From positions 1 to 64,000 of the forward strand of contig CAVRQM010000004.1 in the NCBI GenBank assembly GCA_963723455.1: 64,000 nt of DNA. The letters are read 5' to 3'. Positions 53,151-61,828 of this stretch are shown here, piece after piece. This DNA comes from CAVRQM01 sp963723455 (GTDB lineage: Bacteria; Pseudomonadota; Alphaproteobacteria; Acetobacterales; Acetobacteraceae). Each line of letters begins with the position of its first letter. The stretch's first letter is position 1. The position numbers and the translations under genes were made by a program. The notes beneath the pieces were generated by a model. It saw only the letters and a list, made by a program, of their open reading frames with translations, was not told where the DNA came from and did not search any database.

Positions 53151-54840
53151 ATGGCTCAGGACTGCACTCGCCGCCGCGCCGCCCGGCGCGGAACACGGGC
53201 CTTGTCGCTGGGCGCCGCCGCCGTGCCGCTGGCGCTCGGCGTGGTCCTGCCGTGCCGCGCATCGGCGCAGGACGTCGTGCCGCTGACCGAGAGCATCGCC
53301 CCGGCAAGCAGCGCCGATCAGCATGCTGGGCCAGGCCGATCCGCAGGCCGCCGTATCGTTCCAGGTGGCGCTGCGGCTGCGCAACAGGACCGATCTGGAC
53401 GCCCGGCTGGCCCGTGGCGAGACGCTGGGGGCGGCCGAACTGGCCGGGCGGCATCTGCCGACGCCGGATGCCTACCGCGCCGTGCGCGCATGGCTGGTCG
53501 GCCAGGGGCTGACCGTCGATCGCGACACCGACGACCGCCTGATGATCCAGGCGCACGGCACCGTGGCGCAAGTCGGCCGGGCGCTGGGGGTCCGCTTCGC
53601 GCGGGTCGCCGCTGAGGGCCAGACATTCGTCGCTGCGCAGCAGGCGCCGTCGCTGCCGGCCGCCATCGCCGTCGAGGTGGAAAGCATCAACGGCCTGCAG
53701 CCGTATCAGCACATGCACCGCATGGGGATGGTCGCGCCGATGCCGAGCGCCGAGCGATTGCGGGCCGCGACGGGCGCTGCACGCGGGATCATCATCTCCG
53801 GCTTCTACTACCCAGGCGGCATCCTGCGCGCCTACAAGGCGCTACCGTACCTGGCGCAGACCGGGCAGGGCACGCGCACGGCGATCCTGATCGACGCACT
53901 GCCGAACACCAGCGACCTGACCGCCTTCTACTCGCTGATCGGCAGCCAGCAGACGGTGGCCAATGTCGAGTTCGTCAAGGTCGCGTCCGGCACCCTGCCG
54001 CCGCCATCGGGTGAGGAAACGCTGGACGCCGAATGGGCCAGCGGCATCGGCTACCAGTCCAAGGTCCGCGTCTATGCCGCCGGCAGCCTGGCCTTTACCG
54101 CGCTGGACGCCGGGTTCCACGCCATCCTGAGCGACCTGTCGAACGGCGTGGCGATCAACCAGCTGTCCATCAGCCTCGGCGCCTGCGAGACCGGGATCTC
54201 CTCCGGACAGATCCGCACCGACAACGCGCTGCTGGCAAGCATCGCCGCGCGCGGCGTCAGCATCTTCGTCTCGACCGGCGATCAGGGCGCGCTGGAGTGC
54301 GGCTCTGGCGGAGGCCTGCATCCGGCGTTCTATTCAACCAGCCCGTACGTGACCGCGGTCGGCGGCACGCACCTGGTCATTTCCACCAAGACCGCCCATT
54401 CGGAAACGGCAACCATCCGCAGCGAGACCGGCTGGAGCGGCAGCGGCGGCGGCGTCAGCAGCGTGTTCGCGCGACCGTCCTACCAGTCGGCCTTGTCATA
54501 TCACGGGCGCGCAGTGCCCGATGTGGCAGCGGTGGCCGACCCGGCGACCGGGGTGGACATCGTGCTGAACGGCGTCACCGAGGAGGTGGGCGGCACTTCC
54601 GCCGCCACGCCGATCTGGGCGGGGTTGGCGTCCCTGGTCAATCAGGCGCGCTTCGCCTCCGGGCTTGCGGCGCTCGGCCAACTCAACCCCCGCATCTACC
54701 CGCTGCTGGGCTCCGCCAGCCTGCGCGACGTCACCCAGGGCAATAACGGCTATACCGCTGGACCTGGTTACGATCTGGTCACTGGTCTCGGCTCGCCGGT
54801 GATGAACCAGTTGCTCCCGTCGCTGGTAGCGCAGCCGTAG
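53151..54840 (+). CDS. Sedolisin (S53) family serine-carboxyl protease (one frameshift)
   Basis: A secreted acid protease of the pro-kumamolisin type. A signal peptide (ALSLGAAAVPLALGVVLPCR) is followed by a prodomain of about 180 residues. The frame shifts near 53318 (one extra G), after which SMLGQADPQAAVSFQVALRL starts the prodomain. The catalytic residues are visible: glutamate and aspartate of GEETLDAEWASGIG, the oxyanion-hole aspartate of SIFVSTGDQGALEC and the nucleophile in VGGTSAATPIWAGLASLVNQ. The C-terminal calcium site region RDVTQGNNGYTAGPGYDLVT is present. It suits acidic habitats. An alternative start is ATG 53139. Confidence 0.88.
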
Positions 54841-56299
54841 CCGGCGGGCCTGGCCCAGGGCCGGGGGCAAGGGCGGGAGCAGGGGCAGGGGCAGGGGCCG
54901 CTCCGGGTCCGTGCTGCGCCGCATAGGCCGCCAGTCCGCGCCAGCCCGGCAGCGCCAGCAGGTCGGGGTGGTCGGCGGCCACTTTCATCGCGACATTGTG
55001 GAAGGCAGCCGTGGTCCGCGCGGCGCTCGGCGCGTCGGAGGTGCCGGCCGAGGCCGGGACGGCTGCCGCGACCAGCGCCGCGTGCGCTGCCGCGGCCGCC
55101 GGCAGCGCGGGGCCGGACACGGTGCCCGTCGGCACCTGGGTCAGCGCCGTCGCCAGCCGGCCCAGATGCGGCTGGCGGGCACCCACCTCGGCCGAATAGT
55201 CCTGCCCCGGATTGAACCGGTCGGCCAGCATCTGCAGGAACGAGGTGTGATCCAGCCGGTCGCCGAACGGCACGCCGGGCGCGACGTGCGGCGAGATCAG
55301 GAAGGCGGGCACCCGCACCCCGGTCGTGGCAATTGCCGCGCCGCCGACGGCAGCCGGTATCGGCAGCGGCGTCACATGATCGAAGAACCCGCCATGCTCG
55401 TCATAGGTCACCACCAGCAGCGTGTTGCGCCAGCGCTCCGGGTTGGCGATCAGGGTGCGGTAGATGTCGGCCAGGAATGCCTGGCCGCGGGCGATGCCGG
55501 TCGGCGGGTGATCATCGTTCGGCGCGCCGTGCGGGCCGTCGGTGTATTCCGGCTCGATGAAGATTACGCTCGGCATCGGCGCGGCCGCGGTCCAATGCGC
55601 GGCGAACCGGTCATAGCGGCGGAACCGCCCGCGGCCGCCGAGATCGGACAGCGCGAGCGAGGTGGTGATCTCCGGCAGCCAGCGCGACATCAGGCTGAAG
55701 AACGGGAAGAACTCGCCCCATTGATAGGCGCACCAGGGCACCCGGTGGCTGGTCAGCCAGTCATAGACCAGCGGCTGATCGGGCAGGAACACCGCGGCGT
55801 TGTCCAGGATCGGGCTGTGCCCGGACATCGCCATCAGCCGGTTCGGCTGCGTGCCGGTCGGCAGGGTGGCGAACCAGTGGTCGCACACCGCGAAATTGCG
55901 GGCGAAGAAATCGAATACCGGCACCGCGGCGGCGGTGTAGTGGCCCATGACCACGGACGGATCGGCCGGCGGCGGCGAGCGGGCCATGTAGCTGTCCACG
56001 AACCCGCCCATCCCGCCGGCGATCCCGGATGCGGGAGCGGTGCCGATCTGCGTCGCGATTGCGGCGTGGTCGTGCGGCGGATCGGCGATCTGCTGCACCG
56101 CCGGGCCGAGCGGGTGGATCGGATAGAGCTGCCCGGCATGGGCGTTGGCGAACCGGCCCAGCCAGGCGGGGTCGTCACGCAGCCCGTCCACCGGCAGGCG
56201 GGCCGCGCCCGGCTCGCCGCCCAGATAGCCCAGCGTGTGGTCGAACGACCGATTTTCCAGCATCACGAAGACGATGGTCTCGATATCGCCGAGCGGCAT
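54779..56299 (-). CDS. Phosphoesterase family protein (phospholipase C / acid phosphatase type)
   Basis: This 506-residue member of the PF04185-type phosphoesterases includes phospholipases C and AcpA. It starts MPLGDIETIVFVMLENRSFD; the ENRSFDH motif with the catalytic-type residues is at about 15-21. Other landmarks are TLPTGTQPNRLMAMSGHSPI, SVIFIEPEYTDGPHGAPNDD and LLVVTYDEHGGFFDHVTP. No signal peptide precedes the domain, which is unusual for an exported enzyme. The last 45 residues are a Pro/Ala/Gly repeat tail whose DNA overlaps the protease 3' end by 62 bases. Confidence 0.87.
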   Translation of the reverse strand: MPLGDIETIVFVMLENRSFDHTLGYLGGEPGAARLPVDGLRDDPAWLGRFANAHAGQLYPIHPLGPAVQQIADPPHDHAAIATQIGTAPASGIAGGMGGFVDSYMARSPPPADPSVVMGHYTAAAVPVFDFFARNFAVCDHWFATLPTGTQPNRLMAMSGHSPILDNAAVFLPDQPLVYDWLTSHRVPWCAYQWGEFFPFFSLMSRWLPEITTSLALSDLGGRGRFRRYDRFAAHWTAAAPMPSVIFIEPEYTDGPHGAPNDDHPPTGIARGQAFLADIYRTLIANPERWRNTLLVVTYDEHGGFFDHVTPLPIPAAVGGAAIATTGVRVPAFLISPHVAPGVPFGDRLDHTSFLQMLADRFNPGQDYSAEVGARQPHLGRLATALTQVPTGTVSGPALPAAAAAHAALVAAAVPASAGTSDAPSAARTTAAFHNVAMKVAADHPDLLALPGWRGLAAYAAQHGPGAAPAPAPAPALAPGPGPGPPATAALPATGATGSSPASRDQ

Positions 56300-56380
56300 C
56301 CGGGCCTCCTGCGCGCGCCAGGATCACATCGGAACGAACTCGTTTCGCAATGTCAAGGGTTTGCCCCTTTGCCGCCGGCT

Positions 56381-57247
56381 TCAAACTCCGTGGCCGCTGA
56401 ACCAGGCCAGCATCCGCCGCCATCCGTCCTGGGCGTCTGCGGGCTTGTAGCTGGGGCGGTAGTCGGCGTGGAAACCGTGCCCGGCATCGGGATAGACCAC
56501 GATGTCGGCGACCTTGCCGGCCTTGCGCGCGCGGCTGGCGGCGGCCTGCACGTCGGCGATGGCGATGCCGGGATCCTGCCCGCCGTACAGGCCCAGCAGG
56601 GGGCACTTCAATTCCGGGGCGACATCGGCCGCCGTGTGCGGCTGGATCGGGCTGGTCGGGCCGCCGATCGGCCCGTACCAGGCGACCGCCGCCTTCAGGT
56701 CGGGGTTATGCGCGGCATACAGCCAGGTGTCGCGCCCGCCGCGGCAGAAGCCGGTGACGCCGAGGCGCTCCGGGTCGCCGTGGTTCTGCGCCGCCCAGGT
56801 GGCCGCGCTGTCCAGGTCGGCCAGCATGGTCGCATCCGGCGCGCGCAGGATCACGTCGCGGATGATCTGCTGCACGTCGGACATCTTCGACAGGTCGGCG
56901 AGGCGCGCGTACAGCTCCGGCGCCACAGCCAGGTAGCCGGCATGGGCCAGCCGGCGGCAGACGTCGCGGATGTAGTCGTGGACGCCGAAGATCTCCTCGA
57001 TTACCAGCACGATCGGGAACGGGCCGTCGCCCTGCGGCCGCGCGGCGTAGCCGGGCAGCGCGCCGTCCGCGACCGGGATCCGCACCGTCTCGGCCGCCAG
57101 CCCGTCGGCCGGCGTGTGGATCACCTGCGCCTCGACCCGCGCGGCGGCCAGGGTCAGCCCGGCGATCAGGCCGCCGCCGATCATGCCGCGCCGGGCCAGC
57201 GGAAACCCGGCCAGACCCGTCAAGCCGTGCTTTGCCGTCGTGTCCAT
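56381..57247 (-). CDS. Exported dienelactone hydrolase family protein
   Basis: This 288-residue alpha/beta hydrolase has a Tat-like leader (LARRGMIGGGLIAGLTLAAA, then ARVEA). The catalytic cysteine lies in RLGVTGFCRGGRDTWLYAAH, the conserved glutamate in IVLVIEEIFGVHDYIRD, and the aspartate and histidine in LYGGQDPGIAIAD and VYPDAGHGFHADYR. Family members open lactone rings such as dienelactone in chloroaromatic breakdown, but exported homologues have broader, mostly unknown substrates. Start ATG 57247 is chosen over an upstream one at 57283 because it gives the leader with a normal length. Confidence 0.88.
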   Translation of the reverse strand: MDTTAKHGLTGLAGFPLARRGMIGGGLIAGLTLAAARVEAQVIHTPADGLAAETVRIPVADGALPGYAARPQGDGPFPIVLVIEEIFGVHDYIRDVCRRLAHAGYLAVAPELYARLADLSKMSDVQQIIRDVILRAPDATMLADLDSAATWAAQNHGDPERLGVTGFCRGGRDTWLYAAHNPDLKAAVAWYGPIGGPTSPIQPHTAADVAPELKCPLLGLYGGQDPGIAIADVQAAASRARKAGKVADIVVYPDAGHGFHADYRPSYKPADAQDGWRRMLAWFSGHGV

Positions 57248-57320
57248 CGCAGCCCCCGATATGGTCGTGCGCCCGAGATACAAGGCGGCCGGCCGACGGG
57301 ATGCAACGGGCGGCGGAATC

Positions 57321-58049
57321 TCAGGGGTAGGTCGGCAGCGACAGCTGGCTTTCGCCGTAGTGCTGGATCTGGGCGGCTTTCAGCCCGGGTGCGGTGACCC
57401 GGACCACCGGGGCCGGTCCCTCGGCGACCAGCACGTAGTTCAGGATCACCGCGGGGCCGCCGATCGCGATCGCGGCCCCCGGCAGCAGCTCGGCAGTGAT
57501 GGTGTCCGATGCGCCCTGTACGGTCAGCGACCGGCAGCCGCCGCGCAGCACGGTGCGCAGCCCGTCGCCACGGATCAGCACGTCGCGCCCGCCGCAGGCC
57601 ACGTCGTAGCCGGACCCCGCATCGACGATCAGCACCGGCGGGGGCGCCAGGATCGCGGCCAGGCGGTCGGCCGCGGCGCCATCGCGGGTATCCGGCAGCA
57701 CCTGGTTGTCCGCGCCGCTGGTGCTGGCGACCGGCGGGCCCGCGGCGAAGCGGTACAGCACGCGGTTGCCGTCGCCGGTCACCCGCACGCGCCGGCCCGG
57801 CGCGAGGTCGATGGCCACGACGTTGCCCGATCCCCGGATGGCGAGGCTGCGGCACGCGCCGCCGAAGGTCAGCCGGTTGCCGGAGCCGATCACACTGGCC
57901 GCGCCGCCGCGGCAGTCGAACGCGGCGGCGGCGCCGTTGCCGGAGAACACGGCTTGCGCCCGCGCCACGGACGGGGGGCAGGCGGCCAGGACCAGGAGCA
58001 ATGCCACCACGCCGGCTCTCGTCCAGCCCTGCGCCCTCGAGCTGGGCAT
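57321..58049 (-). CDS. Exported DUF3060 protein
   Basis: This 242-residue protein has a signal peptide (AGVVALLLVLAACPPSVARA). The mature part consists of repeated short beta-strand turns: AAAFDCRGGAASVIGSGNRL, FGGACRSLAIRGSGNVVAID and RVRVTGDGNRVLYRFA in the first half, and VACGGRDVLIRGDGLRTVL, GGCRSLTVQGASDTITAE in the second. This is the DUF3060 pattern of glycine/asparagine turns spaced 20-23 residues apart, which probably builds a beta-solenoid. Paired cysteines recur. The role is unknown. It is 21 bases from the end of icd on the same strand. Confidence 0.82.
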   Translation of the reverse strand: MPSSRAQGWTRAGVVALLLVLAACPPSVARAQAVFSGNGAAAAFDCRGGAASVIGSGNRLTFGGACRSLAIRGSGNVVAIDLAPGRRVRVTGDGNRVLYRFAAGPPVASTSGADNQVLPDTRDGAAADRLAAILAPPPVLIVDAGSGYDVACGGRDVLIRGDGLRTVLRGGCRSLTVQGASDTITAELLPGAAIAIGGPAVILNYVLVAEGPAPVVRVTAPGLKAAQIQHYGESQLSLPTYP

Positions 58050-58070
58050 TGCGGTGTCCGCGCCCCGCCC

Positions 58071-59291
58071 TCAGGCCGCCGCCATCGCGGCCCGCAGGTT
58101 CTCGTCGATGCGGCCGAGGAACGCCTGCGTGGTCAACCACGCCTGATCACGGCCGATCAGCACGGCGAGATCCTTGGTCATCGCCCCGCTCTCCACCGTC
58201 TCGACGCAGACCCGCTCCAGCGTCTCGGCAAACCGCGTCACGTCCGGGGTGGCATCGAAGCGGCCGCGATAGGCAAGCCCCCGGGTCCAGGCGAAGATCG
58301 AGGCGATCGGATTGGTGCTGGTCTCCCGCCCGCGCTGGTGTTCGCGGAAGTGACGGGTCACCGTGCCATGCGCCGCCTCGCTCTCGATGGTGTGTCCGTC
58401 CGGGCTCATCAGCACGCTGGTCATCAGGCCGAGGCTGCCGAAGCCCTGCGCCACGATGTCGCTCTCCACGTCGCCGTCGTAGTTCTTGCAGGCCCATACA
58501 TAGCCGCCCTCCCATTTCAGGGCGCTGGCCACCATGTCGTCGATCAGCCGGTGCTCGTACGTGAGCTTTTCCGCCGCGAAAGCCTGCCTGAACTCGGCGT
58601 CGAAGATCTCCTGGAACACGTCCTTGAACATGCCGTCATAGGCTTTCAGGATCGTGTTCTTGGTGGACAGGTACACCGGGTAGTGGCGCATCAGCCCGTA
58701 GTTCAGCGAGGCGCGGGCGAAGCCCTCGATGCTGGCGCGGGTATTGTGCATCCCCAGCGCCACGCCCGGACCGGTGAAGTCGTGCACCTCCAGCACGGTG
58801 GCCTCGCCGCCGCCTGCGGGCTGGAACTGCAAGGTTACGCGGCCGGGGCCGGGGATCTTCGTCTCGGCGGCGCGGTAGATGTCGCCGTAGGCGTGCCGGC
58901 CGATGACGATGGGCTGGGTCCAGTGCGGCACCAGGCGCGGCACGTTGGCGCAGATGATCGGCTCGCGGAAGATCGTGCCGTCCAGGATGTTGCGGATCGT
59001 GCCGTTCGGGCTGCGCCACATCCGCTTCAGACCGAACTCGGTCACCCGCGCCTCGTCCGGCGTGATCGTCGCGCATTTGACGCCGACGCCGTGACGGCGG
59101 ATGGCGTGCGCCGCATCGACCGTCACCGTGTCGTCGGTAGCGTCGCGATGCTCGATGCCAAGGTCGTAGTAATCAAGCTGAACGTCGAGATAGGGCAGGA
59201 TCAGCCTGTCCTTGATGAAGCCCCAGATGATCCGCGTCATCTCGTCGCCATCAAGTTCCACCAGCGGGGTCGTCACCTTGATCTTCGCCAT
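58071..59291 (-). CDS. icd: NADP-dependent isocitrate dehydrogenase
   Basis: This TCA-cycle enzyme converts isocitrate to 2-oxoglutarate. The 406-residue protein is of the homodimeric type shared by alphaproteobacteria and eukaryotes. It has VELDGDEMTRIIWGFIKDRL at residues 12-31, the isocitrate-binding GVGVKCATITPDEARVTEFG and SPNGTIRNILDGTIFREPI, the metal aspartates in KNYDGDVESDIVAQGFGSLG and the NADP site EAAHGTVTRHFREHQRG. Start ATG 59291. Three 18-base direct repeats begin 31 bases upstream. DUF3060 follows on the same strand. Confidence 0.95.
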   Translation of the reverse strand: MAKIKVTTPLVELDGDEMTRIIWGFIKDRLILPYLDVQLDYYDLGIEHRDATDDTVTVDAAHAIRRHGVGVKCATITPDEARVTEFGLKRMWRSPNGTIRNILDGTIFREPIICANVPRLVPHWTQPIVIGRHAYGDIYRAAETKIPGPGRVTLQFQPAGGGEATVLEVHDFTGPGVALGMHNTRASIEGFARASLNYGLMRHYPVYLSTKNTILKAYDGMFKDVFQEIFDAEFRQAFAAEKLTYEHRLIDDMVASALKWEGGYVWACKNYDGDVESDIVAQGFGSLGLMTSVLMSPDGHTIESEAAHGTVTRHFREHQRGRETSTNPIASIFAWTRGLAYRGRFDATPDVTRFAETLERVCVETVESGAMTKDLAVLIGRDQAWLTTQAFLGRIDENLRAAMAAA

Positions 59292-59321
59292 GCCGTCCTC
59301 TGCCACGCGCCGCTTGCGCCG

Positions 59322-59375
59322 CCCATTCACACGATCGCGCCCATGCACACGATAGGGCCCATACACACGATAAGG
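59322..59375. repeat. Three tandem 18-base repeats upstream of icd
   Basis: The units CCCATTCACACGATCGCG, CCCATGCACACGATAGGG and CCCATACACACGATAAGG share CCCAT-N-CACACGAT. They lie 31-84 bases before the icd ATG, in the position of a promoter or 5' leader, and 106 bases before the divergent deoxyribosyltransferase gene. The constant core with variable ends suits an array of binding sites for one regulator. Confidence 0.85.
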
Positions 59376-59480
59376 CTGGGACGGGCAAGCATGCCGGCCC
59401 AGCCCAGCGCCACCCCCGGCCATTGCCCGGCCCGGGCGGCGCAGGATAGATCTGTGCCTGTCGAGCACGGGAGCGCCGGC

Positions 59481-60089
59481 ATGAGGGTCTATCTGGCCGG
59501 CCCGGACGTGTTCCTGCCCGACCCGCACGCCCGCGGCGCGGCGCTGAAGGCGGTGTGCGACGCGTGCGGCCTGATCGGCATCTTCCCGCTCGATCCGCTG
59601 GCGCAGGAGCCGCAATCCTGGTCGGCGCTGCCCGAGTGGCGGCGGATCGCGCTGCGCAACGAGGCGCATATCCGCGCCGCCGACGCCCTGATCGCCAATC
59701 TGACGCCGTTCCGTGGCCCCAGCGCCGATCCGGGAACGGTGTTTGAGCTGGGGTTCGCCCGCGCCCTGGGCCGGCCGGTGTTCGGCTGGAGCGCCGACCG
59801 GCGAGCCTTCACCGAGCGCACCCTGGCGCTGCTGGGCGCATCGGCGCGGCTCGATCCGGCCCGGAACGGTGGCCAGAACGGCGGGCAGGGCGGCTGGCGC
59901 GACGCCGACGGAATGGGGATCGAGGCGTTCGGCTGCGTGGACAACCTGATGATCGACGGCGCGGTGGCCAACTCCGGCGGCGAGATCGCGCAAACCGGGG
60001 GCGCGGCGGTATCCTGGTCGGATCTGGACGCATTCCGCCTGTGCGCAGCCGCGGCGGCGCGCCTGCTTCGGGGTCAGGATCCGCCATAG
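59481..60089 (+). CDS. Nucleoside 2-deoxyribosyltransferase
   Basis: This 202-residue enzyme exchanges bases between deoxynucleosides or hydrolyses deoxynucleotides. It begins MRVYLAGPDVFLPDPHARG, the usual family start, and has RNEAHIRAADALIANLTPFR with the conserved aspartate and asparagine. The catalytic glutamate region is DPGTVFELGFARALGRPVF. The C-terminal half adds GMGIEAFGCVDNLMIDGAV, a substrate loop of the family. It could work in nucleotide salvage. Its end overlaps the LysR gene end by 16 bases on opposite strands. Confidence 0.88.
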   Translation: MRVYLAGPDVFLPDPHARGAALKAVCDACGLIGIFPLDPLAQEPQSWSALPEWRRIALRNEAHIRAADALIANLTPFRGPSADPGTVFELGFARALGRPVFGWSADRRAFTERTLALLGASARLDPARNGGQNGGQGGWRDADGMGIEAFGCVDNLMIDGAVANSGGEIAQTGGAAVSWSDLDAFRLCAAAAARLLRGQDPP

Positions 60090-60988
60090 GCGGAAATCAG
60101 CGGGTCGAGCCGGAACTCGTCCACCAGGAAGTCGATGACCGCGCGCGTGCGCGGCGCCAGGAACCGCCGCGACGGATACACCGCGAAGATCGGGCGAGGC
60201 TTCGGTCGCCAGTCGCTCAGGATGCGCCGGACCACGCCGCGGTCGATCTCGTCGCGCATCATCCACACCGGAACGCGCGAAATCCCCAGCCCGCCGACCA
60301 CCGCGGCCAGCACGGCCTCGATGCCGTTGCTGCGGAAGCGGCCCTTGACGGTGACCGAGATCACGCCGTCGGCGCCCTGGAACACCCACTCGTCCGGGCT
60401 GGCCGCGCGGGTGAACAGCACGCACTCATGCCCGGCAAGCTCGCTCGGGTGCGCGGGCTCGCCCATCCGCTCAAGGTATTCGACGGACGCCACGGTCTGC
60501 GCCGTGGTCAGCCCGATGCGCCGCGCCACGAGCGACGGGTCGGCGATCTCGCCCACGCGCACCGACAGGTCCAGGCCCTGCTGGATCATGTCCACAACGT
60601 CGTCCTCGATCAGCAGTTCGACCGTCAGATCCTTGTAGCGGTCGAGCAGCGAGCCGATGCGCGGGGCGACATAGACGCGGCCGAACACCGCCGGGCAGCC
60701 GAGCCGGACCAAGCCGGACGGCGAGGCGCGGCGCTGACCGATTGCCGCCTCGGTCTCGGCCACCGCATCCAGCACCAGATGCGCGTGGCCCAGCAGGTCG
60801 CGGCCGTCCTCGGTCAGCGTCAGGCTGCGCGTGCTCCGCTGGAACAGCCGCACCCCGAGATGCTGCTCAAGCTGCGCCACTTGGCGCGATACCGCCGGCT
60901 GGGTCGCACCCATCTCGCGCGCCACCGCCGAGAAGCTGCCGGTCTCGGTGATCCGGACGAAGGTGCGGAAGGCGACGAGCAAATCCAC
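60074..60988 (-). CDS. LysR-family transcriptional regulator
   Basis: This 304-residue protein has an N-terminal winged helix-turn-helix (LVAFRTFVRITETGSFSAVA, then MGATQPAVSRQVAQLEQHLG). A periplasmic-binding-like effector domain follows at residues 90-295 (GLVRLGCPAVFGRVYVAPRI). It is divergent from the peroxiredoxin gene with 124 bases between the starts, the usual LysR-target layout, so control of the peroxiredoxin is likely. It belongs to the large subgroup of regulators that answer to quinones or electrophiles, but the ligand cannot be read from sequence. Confidence 0.9.
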   Translation of the reverse strand: MDLLVAFRTFVRITETGSFSAVAREMGATQPAVSRQVAQLEQHLGVRLFQRSTRSLTLTEDGRDLLGHAHLVLDAVAETEAAIGQRRASPSGLVRLGCPAVFGRVYVAPRIGSLLDRYKDLTVELLIEDDVVDMIQQGLDLSVRVGEIADPSLVARRIGLTTAQTVASVEYLERMGEPAHPSELAGHECVLFTRAASPDEWVFQGADGVISVTVKGRFRSNGIEAVLAAVVGGLGISRVPVWMMRDEIDRGVVRRILSDWRPKPRPIFAVYPSRRFLAPRTRAVIDFLVDEFRLDPLISAYGGS

Positions 60989-61112
60989 GACTTGTTACTT
61001 CCTTGCATGAACGCCATCGGCCGCGTCACGCTACCTGTCTGATGCGGCCGGGACGATATGCTGACCTGTCATGGCGCCGGACACGCGGCGCCCAGGGAAG
61101 GAGAGCGAGATC

Positions 61113-61784
61113 ATGGACGGGCTGTCACGCCAGCTCGACGCCTTCATGCAGGGCCTGCTCGAGCGCACCGACCCGGCAATCGCGCAGGTCATGCAGGCGC
61201 AGGCTCAGGCGCTGGCCGATGCGGGGCTGCTCGACCGGGCGCTGCGCGCCGGCGACATCGCCCCGGAGTTCGCGCTGCCCGATCAGGCGGGGCGGGTGGT
61301 GAGCCTGCGCGAGCTGCTGGCGCGCGGCCCGGTGGTGCTGACGTTCTTTCGTGGCGGCTGGTGCCCGTTCTGCACGCTCGCGCTGCGCGGTCTGGCGAAG
61401 AAGCTGCCGGAGCTGCGGCGTCAGGGCGCCGAGGTGGTGGCGATCTCGCCGCAGGCCAGCGGCGGCGCGCAGCAAACCGCCGAGCGCAACGGCCTGAGCT
61501 TCCCGGTGCTGGTGGATCACGACAACCAGGTCGGGCGGCGCTACGGCTTGGTCTATGAGCTGGGGCCGGAGCTGCGCGCCGTCTATGAGCGGCTCGGCCA
61601 CGCGCTGCCGCAGCTGAATGACAGCAAGGAGTGGGCGCTGCCGGTGCCGGCCGGCTTCGTAATCGGCCAGGACGGGCGCGTGGCGTACGCGCATGTGGAC
61701 GCCCGCGTCAACCGCAGGCTGGAGCCGAGCGAGGCGGTGGCGGCGGTCCGCAAGCTGTGCACGGGCAACCCCGCCGTTGGATGA
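61113..61784 (+). CDS. Peroxiredoxin-like (AhpC/TSA family) protein
   Basis: This 223-residue thiol peroxidase-like protein has GGAAGGAG about 10 bases upstream of ATG 61113. The N-terminal 50 residues are helical. The thioredoxin-fold core begins APEFALPDQAGRVVSLRELL, with the active-site motif VLTFFRGGWCPFCTLALRGL; its CxxC spacing (WCPFC) differs from the usual single peroxidatic cysteine PxxxTxxC. VPAGFVIGQDGRVAYAHVDA closes the fold. It probably reduces organic peroxides or quinones. The divergent LysR gene is the likely regulator. Confidence 0.88.
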   Translation: MDGLSRQLDAFMQGLLERTDPAIAQVMQAQAQALADAGLLDRALRAGDIAPEFALPDQAGRVVSLRELLARGPVVLTFFRGGWCPFCTLALRGLAKKLPELRRQGAEVVAISPQASGGAQQTAERNGLSFPVLVDHDNQVGRRYGLVYELGPELRAVYERLGHALPQLNDSKEWALPVPAGFVIGQDGRVAYAHVDARVNRRLEPSEAVAAVRKLCTGNPAVG

Positions 61785-61828
61785 CGGTCCTTTCGCTCCG
61801 GCCAGGGCGGCCGCATGTCGCGCCCGGA

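Noticed and set aside
59322..59375. CRISPR array
   Set aside because: The 18-base units are directly tandem without spacers and only three occur; there are no cas genes in the window.
54911..60089. Very long open frames of 828 and 991 codons on the plus strand
   Set aside because: They are antisense to the phosphoesterase, dienelactone hydrolase, DUF3060 and icd genes, which carry full family motifs. They are rich in Arg, Gly, Ala and His as expected from reading GC-rich codons backwards, and they have no plausible start or ribosome site.
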